A stretch of 64,000 nucleotides of DNA from Embiotoca jacksoni. Lineage: Eukaryota > Chordata > Actinopteri > Embiotocidae. The stretch spans positions 2,910,428-2,974,427 of the forward strand of contig JAKOON010000040.1 of the NCBI GenBank assembly GCA_022577435.1, written 5' to 3'. The notes beneath the pieces were generated by a model that was not told where the DNA came from, ran no database searches, and worked only from the letters and a program-made list of their open reading frames with translations. The position numbers were made by a program, and so were the translations under genes. This document shows, one piece after another, positions 46,601 to 58,782 of the stretch (position 1 is its first letter; every line of letters starts with the position of its first letter).

Positions 46601-49126
46601 TGGATGTATGAGTGAGCAAAGGCCAAGAGAATATATTGGCCACGTTGGTGGGCACAACCAAAATGGTGGCTGTAACCACATGCACAGTCAGGGTAATGCG
46701 GCGGTGTCCCTAGCAATGAGGCAGTGTGGAACCGAGATAAGATAAATCAATGGAAATACGGCCTTTCATACAAAGTGTACTAACACCGTCTATGTGGCAA
46801 ATGTATGAGTGTGCATAAATGTAGATGTTTAGGCCTGCGGGTTAGTAAAAGAAAAAGAAGAATAGAGGAAGCGTTTAGCTGACAGTCAATCACAGTGATG
46901 AGGGACATGGTAATCACACTTTTGTCAGAGTTGATCTGTGGATTGCAGCCTTGGTCTTTACACTGTTAAAAGAACAGAGGACTTTCTAAACACAGTAGCG
47001 GGCAATAATAATGCAAACAGCTTCCTCACAGCGACTGAGGTCATACGGAAAAGAGAAAGATCAAAGCTGCTCTTTGTGATGTCACGGCTGCGTCGTGGGA
47101 TTCCTGCCGAGCTCAGAGGGTTTCCCTCCAGAAAGATCCAGCCTTTCCAGTCATGTATGTGTCACACTAAGGTGTCAAAGACAGGCTCTAATGGGATCTG
47201 TAGGCATTGTCTCTTGTGCGCAGAATTTTGTGTCTGAGGTAGGCCTCTATTTTGTTCTGAATTATCACGTGTTCGTTCCCCAATAATTCCAAGCAGGAAG
47301 AAACAAATACCCTTGAAAAGAAACCAGAACATCCTGCACATTGTTCATTGAAATCACTTTATTTATGAGAAGTTTTGGCTTTAATCCCATCACATAATGT
47401 AAACTAAGATTGTGTAATACAGTTATACTTATTCTTTACAACTCTAATGAACTTAGCATTGCCTTTGTTTTCATAGTTGAGAAGCACTTTGACCCTAATT
47501 CGAATGTATACTGGGAGGCATGGCTAGCATGTATGAATTCATCAAATGAAGGTCTGAGGACTGAAAACATCCTCGAAAAGTAGTGAGTTAATTTCTTTAA
47601 AAGTTCTATTCCTGAAGGGAAAGTTTTTATCCTATGCACCGGTATAGCTGTTTTTCTTCTTATGTACTGAAAACAAAATAAATTAAGTAAAGTGTACAGC
47701 ACTATTTAGTACTATTTAATAATTACAATGAAAATAAAAAATATTTGATAAAAAGGTGAATTGAAAAAATGCAAATCCACAGAACATGTGAACAAACAAT
47801 CACGGAGTCATGGTGATAATGTTGGAGGAGATGAGCTAGCAGGAAGGAAAAATGGTAATCAAGGGAAAATGTTTCATTACCCTTCTGTTTGAAGGTAATT
47901 AAAGCTGCCAATACACTCCATCAGATCTCACTGGTGGATGGTCGAATAACTTGAGTATGATGACAGGTTGTTTTTTCCACCTTAGAGTGGTGAATTACAT
48001 GGTGCTGGAGGAGGTGACAGAGGGGGGGGATCAGCTTCCTCACCATCCTGAATATCTATCCTTATAAATATTTTCTAGGAATCTAAGTTAAAAAATTACA
48101 AAAATGAATGTGATATCTCTACTGATGCCATATTGGCTCTCCTATTCATGAGCGTATGAAGGTGCTTGCTAAAAGGTAATGTTGCGGGGATTTGGGGAAT
48201 TTCGGAATAGCAGTTGATCTTAAATGTCTTTGGTGCAGGCAGCGAGATCAAAGCTTTGTGCTTTTGCTGGAATTTCCTTGTTGCACTTGGATTAACAGTT
48301 GGTTTCTTGTGGAGGTGCTGCTGTGTTATGGAACTTTTACCCTGCTGTTAATCCTGCTGAGTTTTCAACAGACTAACTCTCCTTCCTCTGCCTGTTACAA
48401 ACCACTGACTAGATCTCTGAGTCAACCACTTGGATCTCCAGCACATGTTAGGGGAAATCGATTAATGGCTTTTGTGGTCACAATCAAAGTGTCACTTGAT
48501 TGAAATGTGGGACAGTTTAAGCCATTCTGGTAGAACATTTTCTCTAAATTACAGACAAATTAGAGACAAATTACATACCAAAGGACAATCAGACCAATAA
48601 TGATATAAGGAAGCCATTGTGCAGTAATACCTACAGGCCAATTGGGTATGCCTTTCAAAATAAATTACTTAGCAAACATTTTTAACCCTAACCCACATTA
48701 ATATTTGGGCTGATGGCCAGCTAATTTTTCAATGGTAATTGGCTTTAAAAATGAACCATGAGACTTGTACAAAAACTGGACATATCAGGATTCCCAGAAA
48801 ATATGTATCATTATTCCGCACAGCAGGTGGCACACAGTTTAATTGCAACTCTCCCAATTAAAACTGGAAAAAGTCAATCAGCTCATCTTTCTTGGAAAAA
48901 AACTTGGATGATTAAGTCTGTTGGACCTATGTGTTAAATCAAAAAAAATATCCATCACTCCTTGGCTGAGGATTCAAATAGACTAAATTATTCCACCTTT
49001 TTTCTTTGTATTAGGTACCTTGTTTGTTCAAAGGCCAACAAAACTACCTCTGGCGGAACATCTATACATCTCTAAGACTGTAACTATTCTGTTCGCCTGT
49101 TTTTATTCTGTGCATTCTGCATTAAA
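46601..49126. other. non-coding, no recognised gene
   Basis: AT-rich, intron-like; ORFs around 46938-47286 and 48192-48503 have no recognised domain. Confidence 0.45.
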
Positions 49127-49128
49127 TA

Positions 49129-50456
49129 CAACCCTGTTTCCAAAATACTTGGGACGCCATGTAAAATGTAAGTAAAACAGAATGCAATGATTTGCAAATC
49201 ACGTAAACCCATATTTAATTGAAAATAGATAAAAGACAACATATCAAACCATTGAAACTGAGAGATATTATTGTTTTATGCAAAATATATGCAAATTTAT
49301 AATTGTATGCCTGCAGCCTTGACAAAGTTGGGACAGGGTCATTTGTACCTCTGTGTTGCATCACCTCTTCTTCTAACAACACTCTGATACCATTGTGGAA
49401 CTGAGGAGACCAGTTGATGGAGTTTTGAAAGTTAAATGTTGTTCCATTTTTGCCTTATATAGGATTTCAACTCCTCAACAGTTCAGGGTCTCTTTTGTTG
49501 TATTTTGTATTTCATGATGCTCCAAATGCTTTCAGTGGGTGACAGTTTAACACCTAGACACTTCTACTACAGAGCCATGCTGTTGTAATACATGCAGAAT
49601 TCAGTTTGACATTCTTTTGCTAAAATAAGCAAGATCCTCCCTGAAAGAGACGTTATCTGGATAGCAGCATATGTTGCTCCAAAACCTGTATATACTGTTC
49701 AACGTTCATTGTGCCTTCCCAGATGCCCAAGCTACCCATGCCATGTGCACGAATGCATTGTTGTACTGTCACTGATGATGGCTTTTGAACTGTGCGCTGA
49801 TGGGTGGTCCCCCTCCACTGAAGCCGGGAGGACCAAAAGAATCTCAAATGTCCAAAAAGAATTTCACATTTTGATTCATCAGACCACAGGACAGTTTTCC
49901 ACTTCACCTCCATCCATATTAAATGAACTTGGGCCCAAAGAAGGCGGCAGTGTTTCTGGATCATCTTTATATCTGGTTTCTTCTTTACATGTTCGTGTTT
50001 TAACTTGCATTTGTAGATGCAGCAATAAACTGTGTTCACAGACAATGATCAGAAGTGTTCCTGAGCCAATGCAGTGATTTCCACCACAGAATTGTGTTTG
50101 TTTTTATTGTGAGGGCCCGAAGATCACCACCATCCAATATTGGGTTTCTCTGGATTCTCTGAACCTCTTAATGATATTTTGTGTATTGGATGATGAAATT
50201 CCCAAATTCTTTGTAATTTTACATTGAGGAACATTATTCTTAACTGTTTGCACACAGTCTTTCACAGAGTGGTGGACCTCTCCCCATCTTCACTGTTGAG
50301 AGACTCTGCCTCTGTGGGATGCTCTTTTTTTTTATACCCAATCATGTTCCTGACCTGTTACCAATTAACTTAATTAGTTGCAAGATGTTCAAGCAGGTCT
50401 TTCTTTTAGCGTTACACAACTTTTCCAGTCTTTTGTTGCCCTATGTCCCAGTTGCA
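49129..50456 (-). mobile_element. Tc1/mariner-type transposon, second family, right end truncated
   Basis: Left end CAACCCTGTTTCCAAAATAC preceded by TA (49127-49128), followed by TTTGCAAATCACGTAAACCC and TATTTAATTGAAAATAGA, the long terminal repeat also found at 61403 and (inverted) at 46424. The transposase remnant is on the minus strand. The sequence stops matching the family at about TGTCCCAGTTGC (50446-50457), so the right terminal repeat is missing. Confidence 0.8.
49653..50045 (-). pseudogene. Tc1/mariner transposase fragment (second family)
   Basis: 130-residue frame with CRLLWAQVHLIW, then WKTVLWSDESKCEILFG (residues 49-65; first catalytic Asp at 56), VTVQQCIRAHGMGSLGIWEG and YIQVLEQHML. 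These are the middle of a Tc1-like transposase. Downstream, the second-Asp motif (FQQDN in relatives) is destroyed by frameshift (about 49610), and the N-terminal DNA-binding part upstream is decayed. Inactive. Confidence 0.8.
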
Positions 50457-52684
50457 AGTATGGATAATTAATAAATTAATAAAATGCACTTTAAATAACA
50501 AAGAATTTTGGTCATTTATTTGCTGTTAATTGTTAAAAGCATTTAATCTAAGCAAGACTTGCACAAGTAATTACTATTTATCAACACTGTGGTCTTCTAC
50601 AATTCTAACAGTTAAACTAGTTTAACAACTGGTGTAAAACCAAAAGTGAAAGCAGAAGTAATATAAATTTGTAATGCTACTTCTAATTTAAGTTGAGCCA
50701 CATAATTTGTCTGTAAAATATGTATAATTTGTTTTTGTCTGACTGCCTCTGTTTGTTGCCCTGCCTCATGTTTTAGCGATGTAGCTGCATTCTGAGATCT
50801 CAGCCAATACTTTAATTAAAACAAATATATCAGTGATAGAAACAATAGCTGATAGAAACAATGATCAAAAATATGGTTAAGTTGGGAGAGGACAATCATT
50901 ATTTGCCATGAGTGGTAATTTGTCAGAGACACTGTTGGCTGTCTGACAATTGCTATGATTTCACATCTCACCACTAAAACCCAGAATTGTGTGTGTCTGT
51001 GGAAGAAAATTGGTAACAAAGGACTCTGGCTTGACTTCACCCAACCATGTTTGTCTCACCTGGAGTCTTTCCATCTCAGGGCCCCTGCTTAAAATCCAGC
51101 TGGTGTTATTGAGCTGTGTTTAAGGTATTAAGTAAAGCCCTCTAGATCCATCCACTGTGCAATGATTCCCTTTAATTAAAGAGTGCACTGAGCCGACCGG
51201 AGGTCTCAGGGGAGAATCCACTGGTCACACTCGGCACAAAAAGTCAAACACTGCCACAAGTAAAAGATTCGCTTTAAAGCTCATTAATCTAGCCCACCCT
51301 ATTCGTTGGGAACCCCCTGATGGACCTACAGGGATTTGGGCTGACTTGTATTCCCCAAAGCAATATTGAATCTGAAATCTTCAGGGAGAGGTTGAACCCC
51401 TCTTGACTCCAATTTTTGCTCCAGTAAATCAGAAGGCACTCTCTGCATTTAGCCTTTCAAGGTAAACTGGAGTGATGAGGACCTCATAGTGAGCGCTAAG
51501 CGATTTGAACAATAACTTGTTGAGATGAATCTACCTGTAGTTAATGCTGATCCTTGCATTCATAACCGAACACTAACCCTTATTTTTTTGCAAGGTAAAG
51601 TGCGCAGTAAAGCTTCAGCTGCCAGAGACAAATCTAGTAAAAACCGCGATCACCTTAAATCCAGTTTAATTTTAAGACTAGCTCCGATTCATTTTCATAC
51701 CCAGTTGAGACCTAAGCTAGACTGAAACGAATGCTATGTATATTTATTTTTTAAATATGCAAAAAAGATTATATTTACCAAGTTTTGTTAAAGATAAATG
51801 GATGGAAGAACTGTTAATAACTAAGCAAAAGGAAACGTGTTAAAGACCTTATATTTATTAAAGCAGTGCTACTCAGCTGTTGAGTTGTATTTAAATTCCC
51901 TAGTTTTTATGTTGTCTTACGATAACCCCAGCATGAACGTGTATCTGGATAATTCACCCCTGGACTCAGTGGGCTCCTGAGCCTGTGCCCAGTAGGGGTG
52001 TTTGTTAATTCATCAATAATCAAGACAGTTACAGGAGTGCTATGAAATGTAAATCTTGCAATTTATGTATGAACTGAGAATTCCTTCCTCACTCCCTGTT
52101 GGTTGGTATTTAACCAAGGCTGGATTACCATCAGCCCGGCTCAGGTTGTGTATGGTAAATTAAGTACAAAATATTTCAAAATTATTATTTTTTCCCACCT
52201 GGTCCCTTTTAATAGGTTTCATCTGGCCCTTTATTTATGGAGATACATTTGGTTTTACTTATGCAAGACCACAGGAAATACAATGATGCACCTCATGAAG
52301 GCTGATTTATTCTTAGTTAAAAAAGACCATATTCTATATTCCTTCTTTTCCCTCAAAAGGGTTTTGACTGCACAGTGTTCGTGTCTGGACACAATGATAT
52401 ATAGCCTAATATAGATAAATGATTGCATCTGCAAAAAGCTTAAAGTTCATGTGCATATTTTGCAAAGACACTCAATAATTTGTTAAGCTACATAAAGAAA
52501 ACAACACTCAAATAACACAAACTCAAAAGACATCAAATGAGTAATATACAACTTATTATGGTCTGTATTGGAGGGTTAAAAGATAGGAAGGACCTAACTG
52601 GTACAAAAAATAAGAAAGGACTTTCTAATTTGAATGAGGGAACAAGCAGAATTCTACTTGTATGTCCCTGGACTGTTACTGGAA

Positions 52685-52713
52685 GACACACACGCACACG
52701 GACACACACGGAT

Positions 52714-52744
<31 letters not shown>

Positions 52745-52763
52745 CACACACACACACACACAC
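52685..52763. repeat. interrupted (CA)n microsatellite
   Basis: CA array of about 79 bp with CG and CGGA interruptions near its start, implying an older array than the pure ones in this window. Confidence 0.93.
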
Positions 52764-52947
52764 TGTGCAACTGCCTAAACCAACAAGGCAAAAAATGAAA
52801 GGTCAGATATTCACTATCTGTTTTGTACTGTATCCATATACCTGCTGCATCTGTTCTGCTGTCAGTCTCAATACCAGCTGCCTCCATCTGAGGTCAGAGG
52901 TTAAGTTAGCTGTTTTTATGTCATACCAGGAGGTAAGATTATACCAG

Positions 52948-52965
52948 CCCCCCCCCCCCCCCCCC
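52948..52965 (-). repeat. C18 homopolymer (G-quadruplex potential on minus strand)
   Basis: Eighteen C's between CCAG and GATATG; slippage-prone. Confidence 0.85.
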
Positions 52966-53734
52966 GATATGGGAGGCTTCGTTTCAAGTGTCAAACACAA
53001 TCTGACCTGATATAAAACATGTCCAACACCCTGCATTGAACATTTACACACCTAAGTCATTTAAAGTAGAATACAGAGCACAGAATGCTCCAGCAGTCAT
53101 TCTGACTCACTCTGTGTTCAACATCCCGAAGGGTCAGCGATGATACACTGATGGAGTTTAACACAATGGTGTGTTTCTGCCAATCAGCTGCTTTTACACG
53201 TATAATGTCTGTTGAAAGAACACAACTAGATGTGGAAGTACATAAGACAGTTTGGCTGGCAACAACTCCACTGACTATAAGAACTTTTATCTTACAACAC
53301 TGGAAATATTTTTACAGCAGTGTGGTACTATGTCAAGCTACCACTGTGTTGTCTCAAGATAACACTGTTGTATTAAAAAGCAGATCAAAGTCTGAGCATC
53401 AAAGTTTGCATTCAACTGAAACATAAGAGGAAATGTATTAAAATAATTATCATACAGACAGAAAAACAATGAATTATTGGATGGGATTTACCACAAAGCA
53501 TGCAAAAGAAAACATGGAAAATCACTGACCGATGCGTATCCCCCGTCCAACAATCAAATATCCAGCAACAGATGTATTTTTTAAACTTTTATTCTTTCAG
53601 TAGACTAAACTTAAAATATATTTGACATAAAACCTAGAGATGTGTATATGCTCATTGTGTTTAAAATGAGAAATGCCAGAGCCACAACATAAGTGGAGAA
53701 TGGAAAATCGGACTGGACACATACAAAGTAAAAA

Positions 53735-53900
53735 GGGAGGATGTAGCTCAGTTGGTAGAGTGGGTTGCACACTAATCAGATGGTCAGTGGTTCAATCCCC
53801 ACCTCCTCCTGTCCACGTGCCAAAGTGTCCTTGAGCAAGATACTGAACCCAGTGTGTTGTAAGTCGCTTTGGATAAAAACATCAGCTAAATGTAATGCAA
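53735..53900 (+). repeat. tRNA-derived SINE, family 2
   Basis: Head GGGAGGATGTAGCTCAGTTG with an A box (53742-53755) and B box GGTTCAATCCC (53789-53799). Then CCAAAGTGTCCTTGAGCAAG and a tail AAGTCGCTTTGGATAAAAAC..CAGCTAAATGTAATGC. The TTTGGATAAAA..TAAATG tail is shared by several fish SINEs and related to LINE 3' ends. It is a tRNA relic, not a functional tRNA gene: the anticodon arm and acceptor stem do not pair. Confidence 0.87.
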
Positions 53901-54859
53901 AAACAGTCATATCTGAACTGACAAAGAGATATATTCATTTTAATATGTCAAGATTGTAAACTACAGCATAGTTTAGGAAAAGTCCACCGGTTGAATTTGA
54001 TATTCTATGTCCTCTTTTGTTTGTTGGTTTATTGATGAGGGTTTTCTAGTTTCTAATGTTAAGGATTGGTTTTAGGAGAATGCATGAACTGTATTTAGTT
54101 GAGTTTGACAAACATTTCTACTTTTCAGAAGCTCAGCTGTCACAGTGATGGTTTAATGTGGGTCAAAAAATGAACATAAAAGTTCTATATGGTTAAGGTG
54201 AAGGAAAGTCTGCAGCCGTAGCTCCAAGAAATAACAACTAAGAAAGAGTCAAATACATTTTAGAGCCACAGATTCCTTGAATACAATATAATACTTGAAC
54301 TCGATCTGAATTGTTCATCAAACATTGTTTTATTCTGGAAACAGAACTAATTATATTAAGGTTCATGGAAGTTGAGGTGTTGGTACTGATAGTCAGCTTG
54401 TTTTGTAGGCTGTTTTTCCCGTAAGGTGGTGTTTTTTTTTTAAATTTAATTTATGTCTGTAGTGGGATGTGGCATTTCATTTTTAACATCCATTATGGTC
54501 CTGAATCTGACTTTGTTGTGCTGACCGTTATCATTTTATCTCAGCTAAGCAAACATACTTTGTGAGCAGTTTTGTTCATATCCATAAAATTCATCAAAAT
54601 GTCACTCCATTCTCTTCAGTTCTAACAGTCACATTTGAGCTGCGTCTCTTCAGTTAAGGCGTGATCTTCACCCTGTTAATGTCTACAGGGATGATTGTAA
54701 ATGGTGTTTTTTAAAGGCAGGTTTTTGGTTTTGTTGAATACCAAACTTATCTAAACAGATAAAACAGGGCATACGACAAACAGCAGGACTTTTTTTTTTT
54801 TTTTTAGCTTAGTTACAAATGTTAATGGGAATCAACCAAGCATGCTTCTGTTAAAAAAA
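53901..54859. other. non-coding, nothing recognised
   Basis: AT-rich with T-runs (54429-54441, 54789-54805). Confidence 0.45.
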
Positions 54860-54885
54860 TGTCCCCTTGGGGATTAATAAAGTAA

Positions 54886-54951
<66 letters not shown>
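54860..54951 (+). mobile_element. LINE 3' terminus with (CTAT)n tail
   Basis: TCCCCTTGGGGATTAATAAAG followed by TAACTATC and about 16 CTAT units. The GGATTAATAAAGTA block is the same as the end of the LINE at 18535-18555, so this is a severely 5'-truncated copy of that family, not an independent microsatellite. Confidence 0.78.
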
Positions 54952-54953
<2 letters not shown>

Positions 54954-57900
54954 TCAATTTCAGAAAGTAATTTGAATCTGAACACCTGGTAATACATGTT
55001 CAAGACATGTATTTTGTAACTATTTTGAGATGTCCCCACTTCTGGTAGTAACATGGAGAAAAAAAAAATCTTTGAATGTTATCTGTAAACACCTCTACTC
55101 AGACAGACCGGTGGACAGGTGACACCTGACACCAGTCCAGTCTGAGATGCCTTAAAGTTATCTACAGTGGTGCTGTGGCCCGGTTGTGAGAGCAGGAGGC
55201 TACACTGGGAGAGATGGAGACAAACATGGCAGCGTCATTCAGAATACCACTCACCAACCCTGTGATGATGGATAAACACCACATTCTGCCGTTTTCTTCC
55301 CCCCAGCCCGAGCGTCCCTCAGTCAGTGTGTGTGGCCTCCAGAGAGACAGCGCCTGTCACACACACTCTCTCTGGAGGCCCATTGAAATGGTGTGACCTT
55401 GAGAGAGTAGACTGAACTAATATGTCAGGTAACGGCCAAGAGGGCATTTCACCTTCCTAATGGAAAGCTTCCCCAGAGCCGGCTGAGTGATGGCTCAGTG
55501 TATGGTGCCACCTATTTGGATTAATAAAACTCAGAGGCATTTAGGGGAGAGCCTGATAGAGCTTGTGCACATCCAGAGGCTGACAAACACAGATGTGAAC
55601 CCACATGATGCCATAATTAAAAGGCCCTAGATGAGGTTGAAATGAAACAACGATGCAGAAAATGTGACAAAACAAACGACACATTTCACACACTGTGAGA
55701 CATTTCTGTTAAACTATATGCACAATGATGGAGTTAACCACAAGATCAAGAGTCCCAGTCTCTGATCTTATTGTACATCAAAGTCATATTGGGTGTCATA
55801 GTCAATGCTTTCCTTTAGAAGAAAGACAGGACTATCTTGGAGTGTTAAATAAAATTTTGCGGTAAATATTCAATATTAATTAAAAAAAATTCCAGGATCA
55901 AATGACAGCCTCCGGAGCACAGACTTTTCAGGTTTTTCGGGTTGTCCCCAAAGCTACTGTGTGTAGGCTATCTGTATTTCTTTAGGTTACCAAAATATAT
56001 GCATTCAGATGTACCAGAAGTGTGCATGGTTCATACTTTCACCTCTGAGAAGTTGACTTCTCACATTGTTTTCCATTGCCATTGATATTTCTCCTCCTGT
56101 ATTTATAAGTTTAACGTAACCTGATGCTGACACTTCAGTGTGCCTCGTGTCCAGATTTCTCCATAACTCAAACGTCCTTGGACTCAAGGTTGCTCAGCAT
56201 CAATCAGAGGTGACCCGAGCAGCCAAGTAGCTGATACTGCACTCTGTCTCCCTCTCTCTAACTGACACCAGCTCGTTTCCTGTGACGGGTGGTGCACTAA
56301 GACAGCCATCCATCAGCGCTAATATGTTTGACTCAACCAGTCAATAGCACTGTACAGTATATGTGAGCTAAGAAAAGAAGCTCTTAAATGAATGCGAATC
56401 AGACGAGAGTATAACTGCCTGGAGCAAAGGGAGATCTCCCTGCTATTAATATGAGCAAAGCAGACATCTTCAGGAAGAGTCTGTTTAATTTATATCTTCT
56501 GCTTCCAATCATTATGGACTCCAATTCAAATCTACAGGGAAATGAAAGTCTGGATGGTGTTGACTGTAAAATATATTCAAGATGTCACAGATTTACTGTT
56601 TTTGCAGTTATAATATGATATATCTCAGCGCAGATTTTTGCTTTGGGGCTCGGGTAAATCTAGCCTCCATCAGGGCGACGATGTTTTCCCAAAACATCCT
56701 GCAGTAAAGCTATTTGAAGCCTCACAGTAATGATAAAGCAAATGGCTAATGGTGATTGTAGCAGCATTATCCGCGGCCCCACCAATCATAATCAAGACGG
56801 TGCTGATTTACATGCCACGCTCCTGCATAAACAAACTCGGGTGTTGGCTAACCACAGAAAGCACTTTGCATTAAATAACAATTACACTCACTAGGATTGA
56901 TTCCGCTGCTGTGCTCCGTGACATTTTCAGTATCATAAACTAGCGGATTTAGTTTGTTCTTCAATTATCAACCCAAATTGTGTTCTTGTTTTACTTTTTT
57001 CCCTTTTTGATTCTTTATAGAACTGAACTCGTTTCATCTTTGTTTTACTTCAAGCAGAATAAGTGAGCTAACCAAAAAGTGCTCCAAAAACACAAGAGAG
57101 GCCAAATCAATAGAAAAAAAGAAGGACATTTAAACGTACCGGCTCTGTCCTCAAATTTAACTTCAATCAGAGAACATTGGCTTATTTGCAAAGATGAAGC
57201 AAAAGATAAAAAGCCTTTTCCAGAATCCTTTTGGATATATTAATTCTAAGCAGAGCACATTCTCATCCTTAAATACTGCCAGACCTCTGTACTCTATTTC
57301 ATTTTACTTCGCTGTTTACCAGCATTACCACTGCAAACAATACTTAAAATACAGTGAATATGGCAGTCACACGCTGTCAGCTGCGGTATCAGGCTCCCAG
57401 CTCAGCATGTCAATCTCACAGATATTGTTAAAACACTCAGAGAATCCCATTTGAGCGTTACAATGATTTGTGTGCAGAGAATCACTGCTTTTCTGTATGC
57501 TGCTTCTTGACAGAGTGCCACCATACTTAGTCAAATACCAGCCATTTAAAACACATATCTGAATGCACACATAAAAAGCAACACATGGTCAATGCTAGAT
57601 AAATTATAGCTCTAATGAAACATTTCACACAAGAGATACTTGCAGAAGGCAATGCTATTTTAAGAAATGTGTCAGAAATAGAGAGTTTGCGGTTTTGCTA
57701 CAGGTTAGGTGGGGATATTACACACTATGAACAAAGTAATGCAGCAGTTATTTCCATTTGTTAAACTTGACATTAACTGAAATTCATTTTCCCAAACAAC
57801 ATGAGCAATTAGGCTTCTATTTTTGCCTTTTTTTTTTAACTTTGAACTCTATTTTTAACTATTTCTTACCCAGTGTATATGTTACAATCAGGTGAGATTT

Positions 57901-58691
57901 TCATTCAAATGAGTCAGAACAAAACAAGTTGTTAACATTTGTGGGGGAAACCGAGTGTTATTTAGGAATAGTCTGTCTGCATATATGTATGAATAGATGT
58001 GTGATTGTAACAGTGTTTGTTGCTGAATTAAACTGTATGAAAACGTTCTCCTTCAGCTTATTAAATTCCTGCCGATATATAATATCAACCTTGAAACACT
58101 GCTTTCCTGAATTATGTTCACAAATAAAAATGATGCTGCTGTTCAACCATTCTGAATTCAATAATGCATCGTTTGAAAGCACGAAACCCTCCAAATGGAA
58201 TAGTGTAAACTATTTTAAGATACCGATGCCACAGCAACAATAACAGCGGCTGCAGCAATAGTTATTTTGGAATGAGATTGGCAGTTTCCTCTTCTGTCAT
58301 CTAATGGGCCACACACCTGTTAAATCACTATTGCTGCACATTATTTTCACCATAAGAGCATCCAAGGTTTTAATCTATTTCAGTAAAAATGGTGTGGACG
58401 TTAAGGAATTAATATGTCATTAAGACTATTGATATATGTATAATTTAAAGCTGATGATGTCTAATTGCTTTCCTGTGTTGTTCCAACGGACTTTGAATGC
58501 AAGCTCTACCACAACACCAGGTGTAAATGTAACGCACCATAGATACCAGGAGCAGCTAAGCATCCAGGTGTTCCCAAGGGATTCATTCTAGGTCTTCTGT
58601 TGTTCTTTTGCTTTTTGTGTGTTACATTAACCAGTATATTATTTACTGCTCTTTGATCCATGCTTTTATATGGTCATACATACATACATAC
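54952..58691. other. non-coding; contains one perfect hairpin
   Basis: No gene recognised. A 14-bp perfect inverted repeat (55334-55347 and 55367-55380) is the only clear structure. Stretches at 55130-55560 and 56640-56830 are more GC-rich and could be conserved intronic DNA. Confidence 0.45.
55334..55380. repeat. 14-bp inverted repeat, 19-nt loop
   Basis: GGCCTCCAGAGAGA (55334-55347) pairs perfectly with TCTCTCTGGAGGCC (55367-55380); the loop includes GTCACACACAC. Confidence 0.85.
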
Positions 58692-58782
58692 AGCGGCGGA
58701 GATGGGAATATTGAGCAGGGTACTGGCTCTCATAGACAATACCAGCCACCCTCTCCACAACATCCTGGCAGGCTATGTTTAG
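58692..58782 (+). pseudogene. tiny LINE RT C-terminal relic
   Basis: One frame reads AAEMGILSRVLALIDNTSHP followed by LHNILAGYV and stop. It parallels RRTLNKLLSILDNPDHPLHH in the LINE at 17465-18559 (spacing of the DN..HPLH motif is the same). About 90 bp are recognisable; the following 150 bp may be the rest of its decayed tail. Confidence 0.55.

Larger units (their letters stand above)
50460..53734. other. non-coding with a compound CA repeat
   Basis: No gene recognised. The segment 51190-51440 is less AT-rich and could be a conserved intronic element (speculative). Simple repeats are at 52685-52763 and 52948-52965. Confidence 0.45.

Noticed and set aside
53735..53810. tRNA gene
   Set aside because: A and B boxes are present but the cloverleaf does not pair and a SINE body follows.
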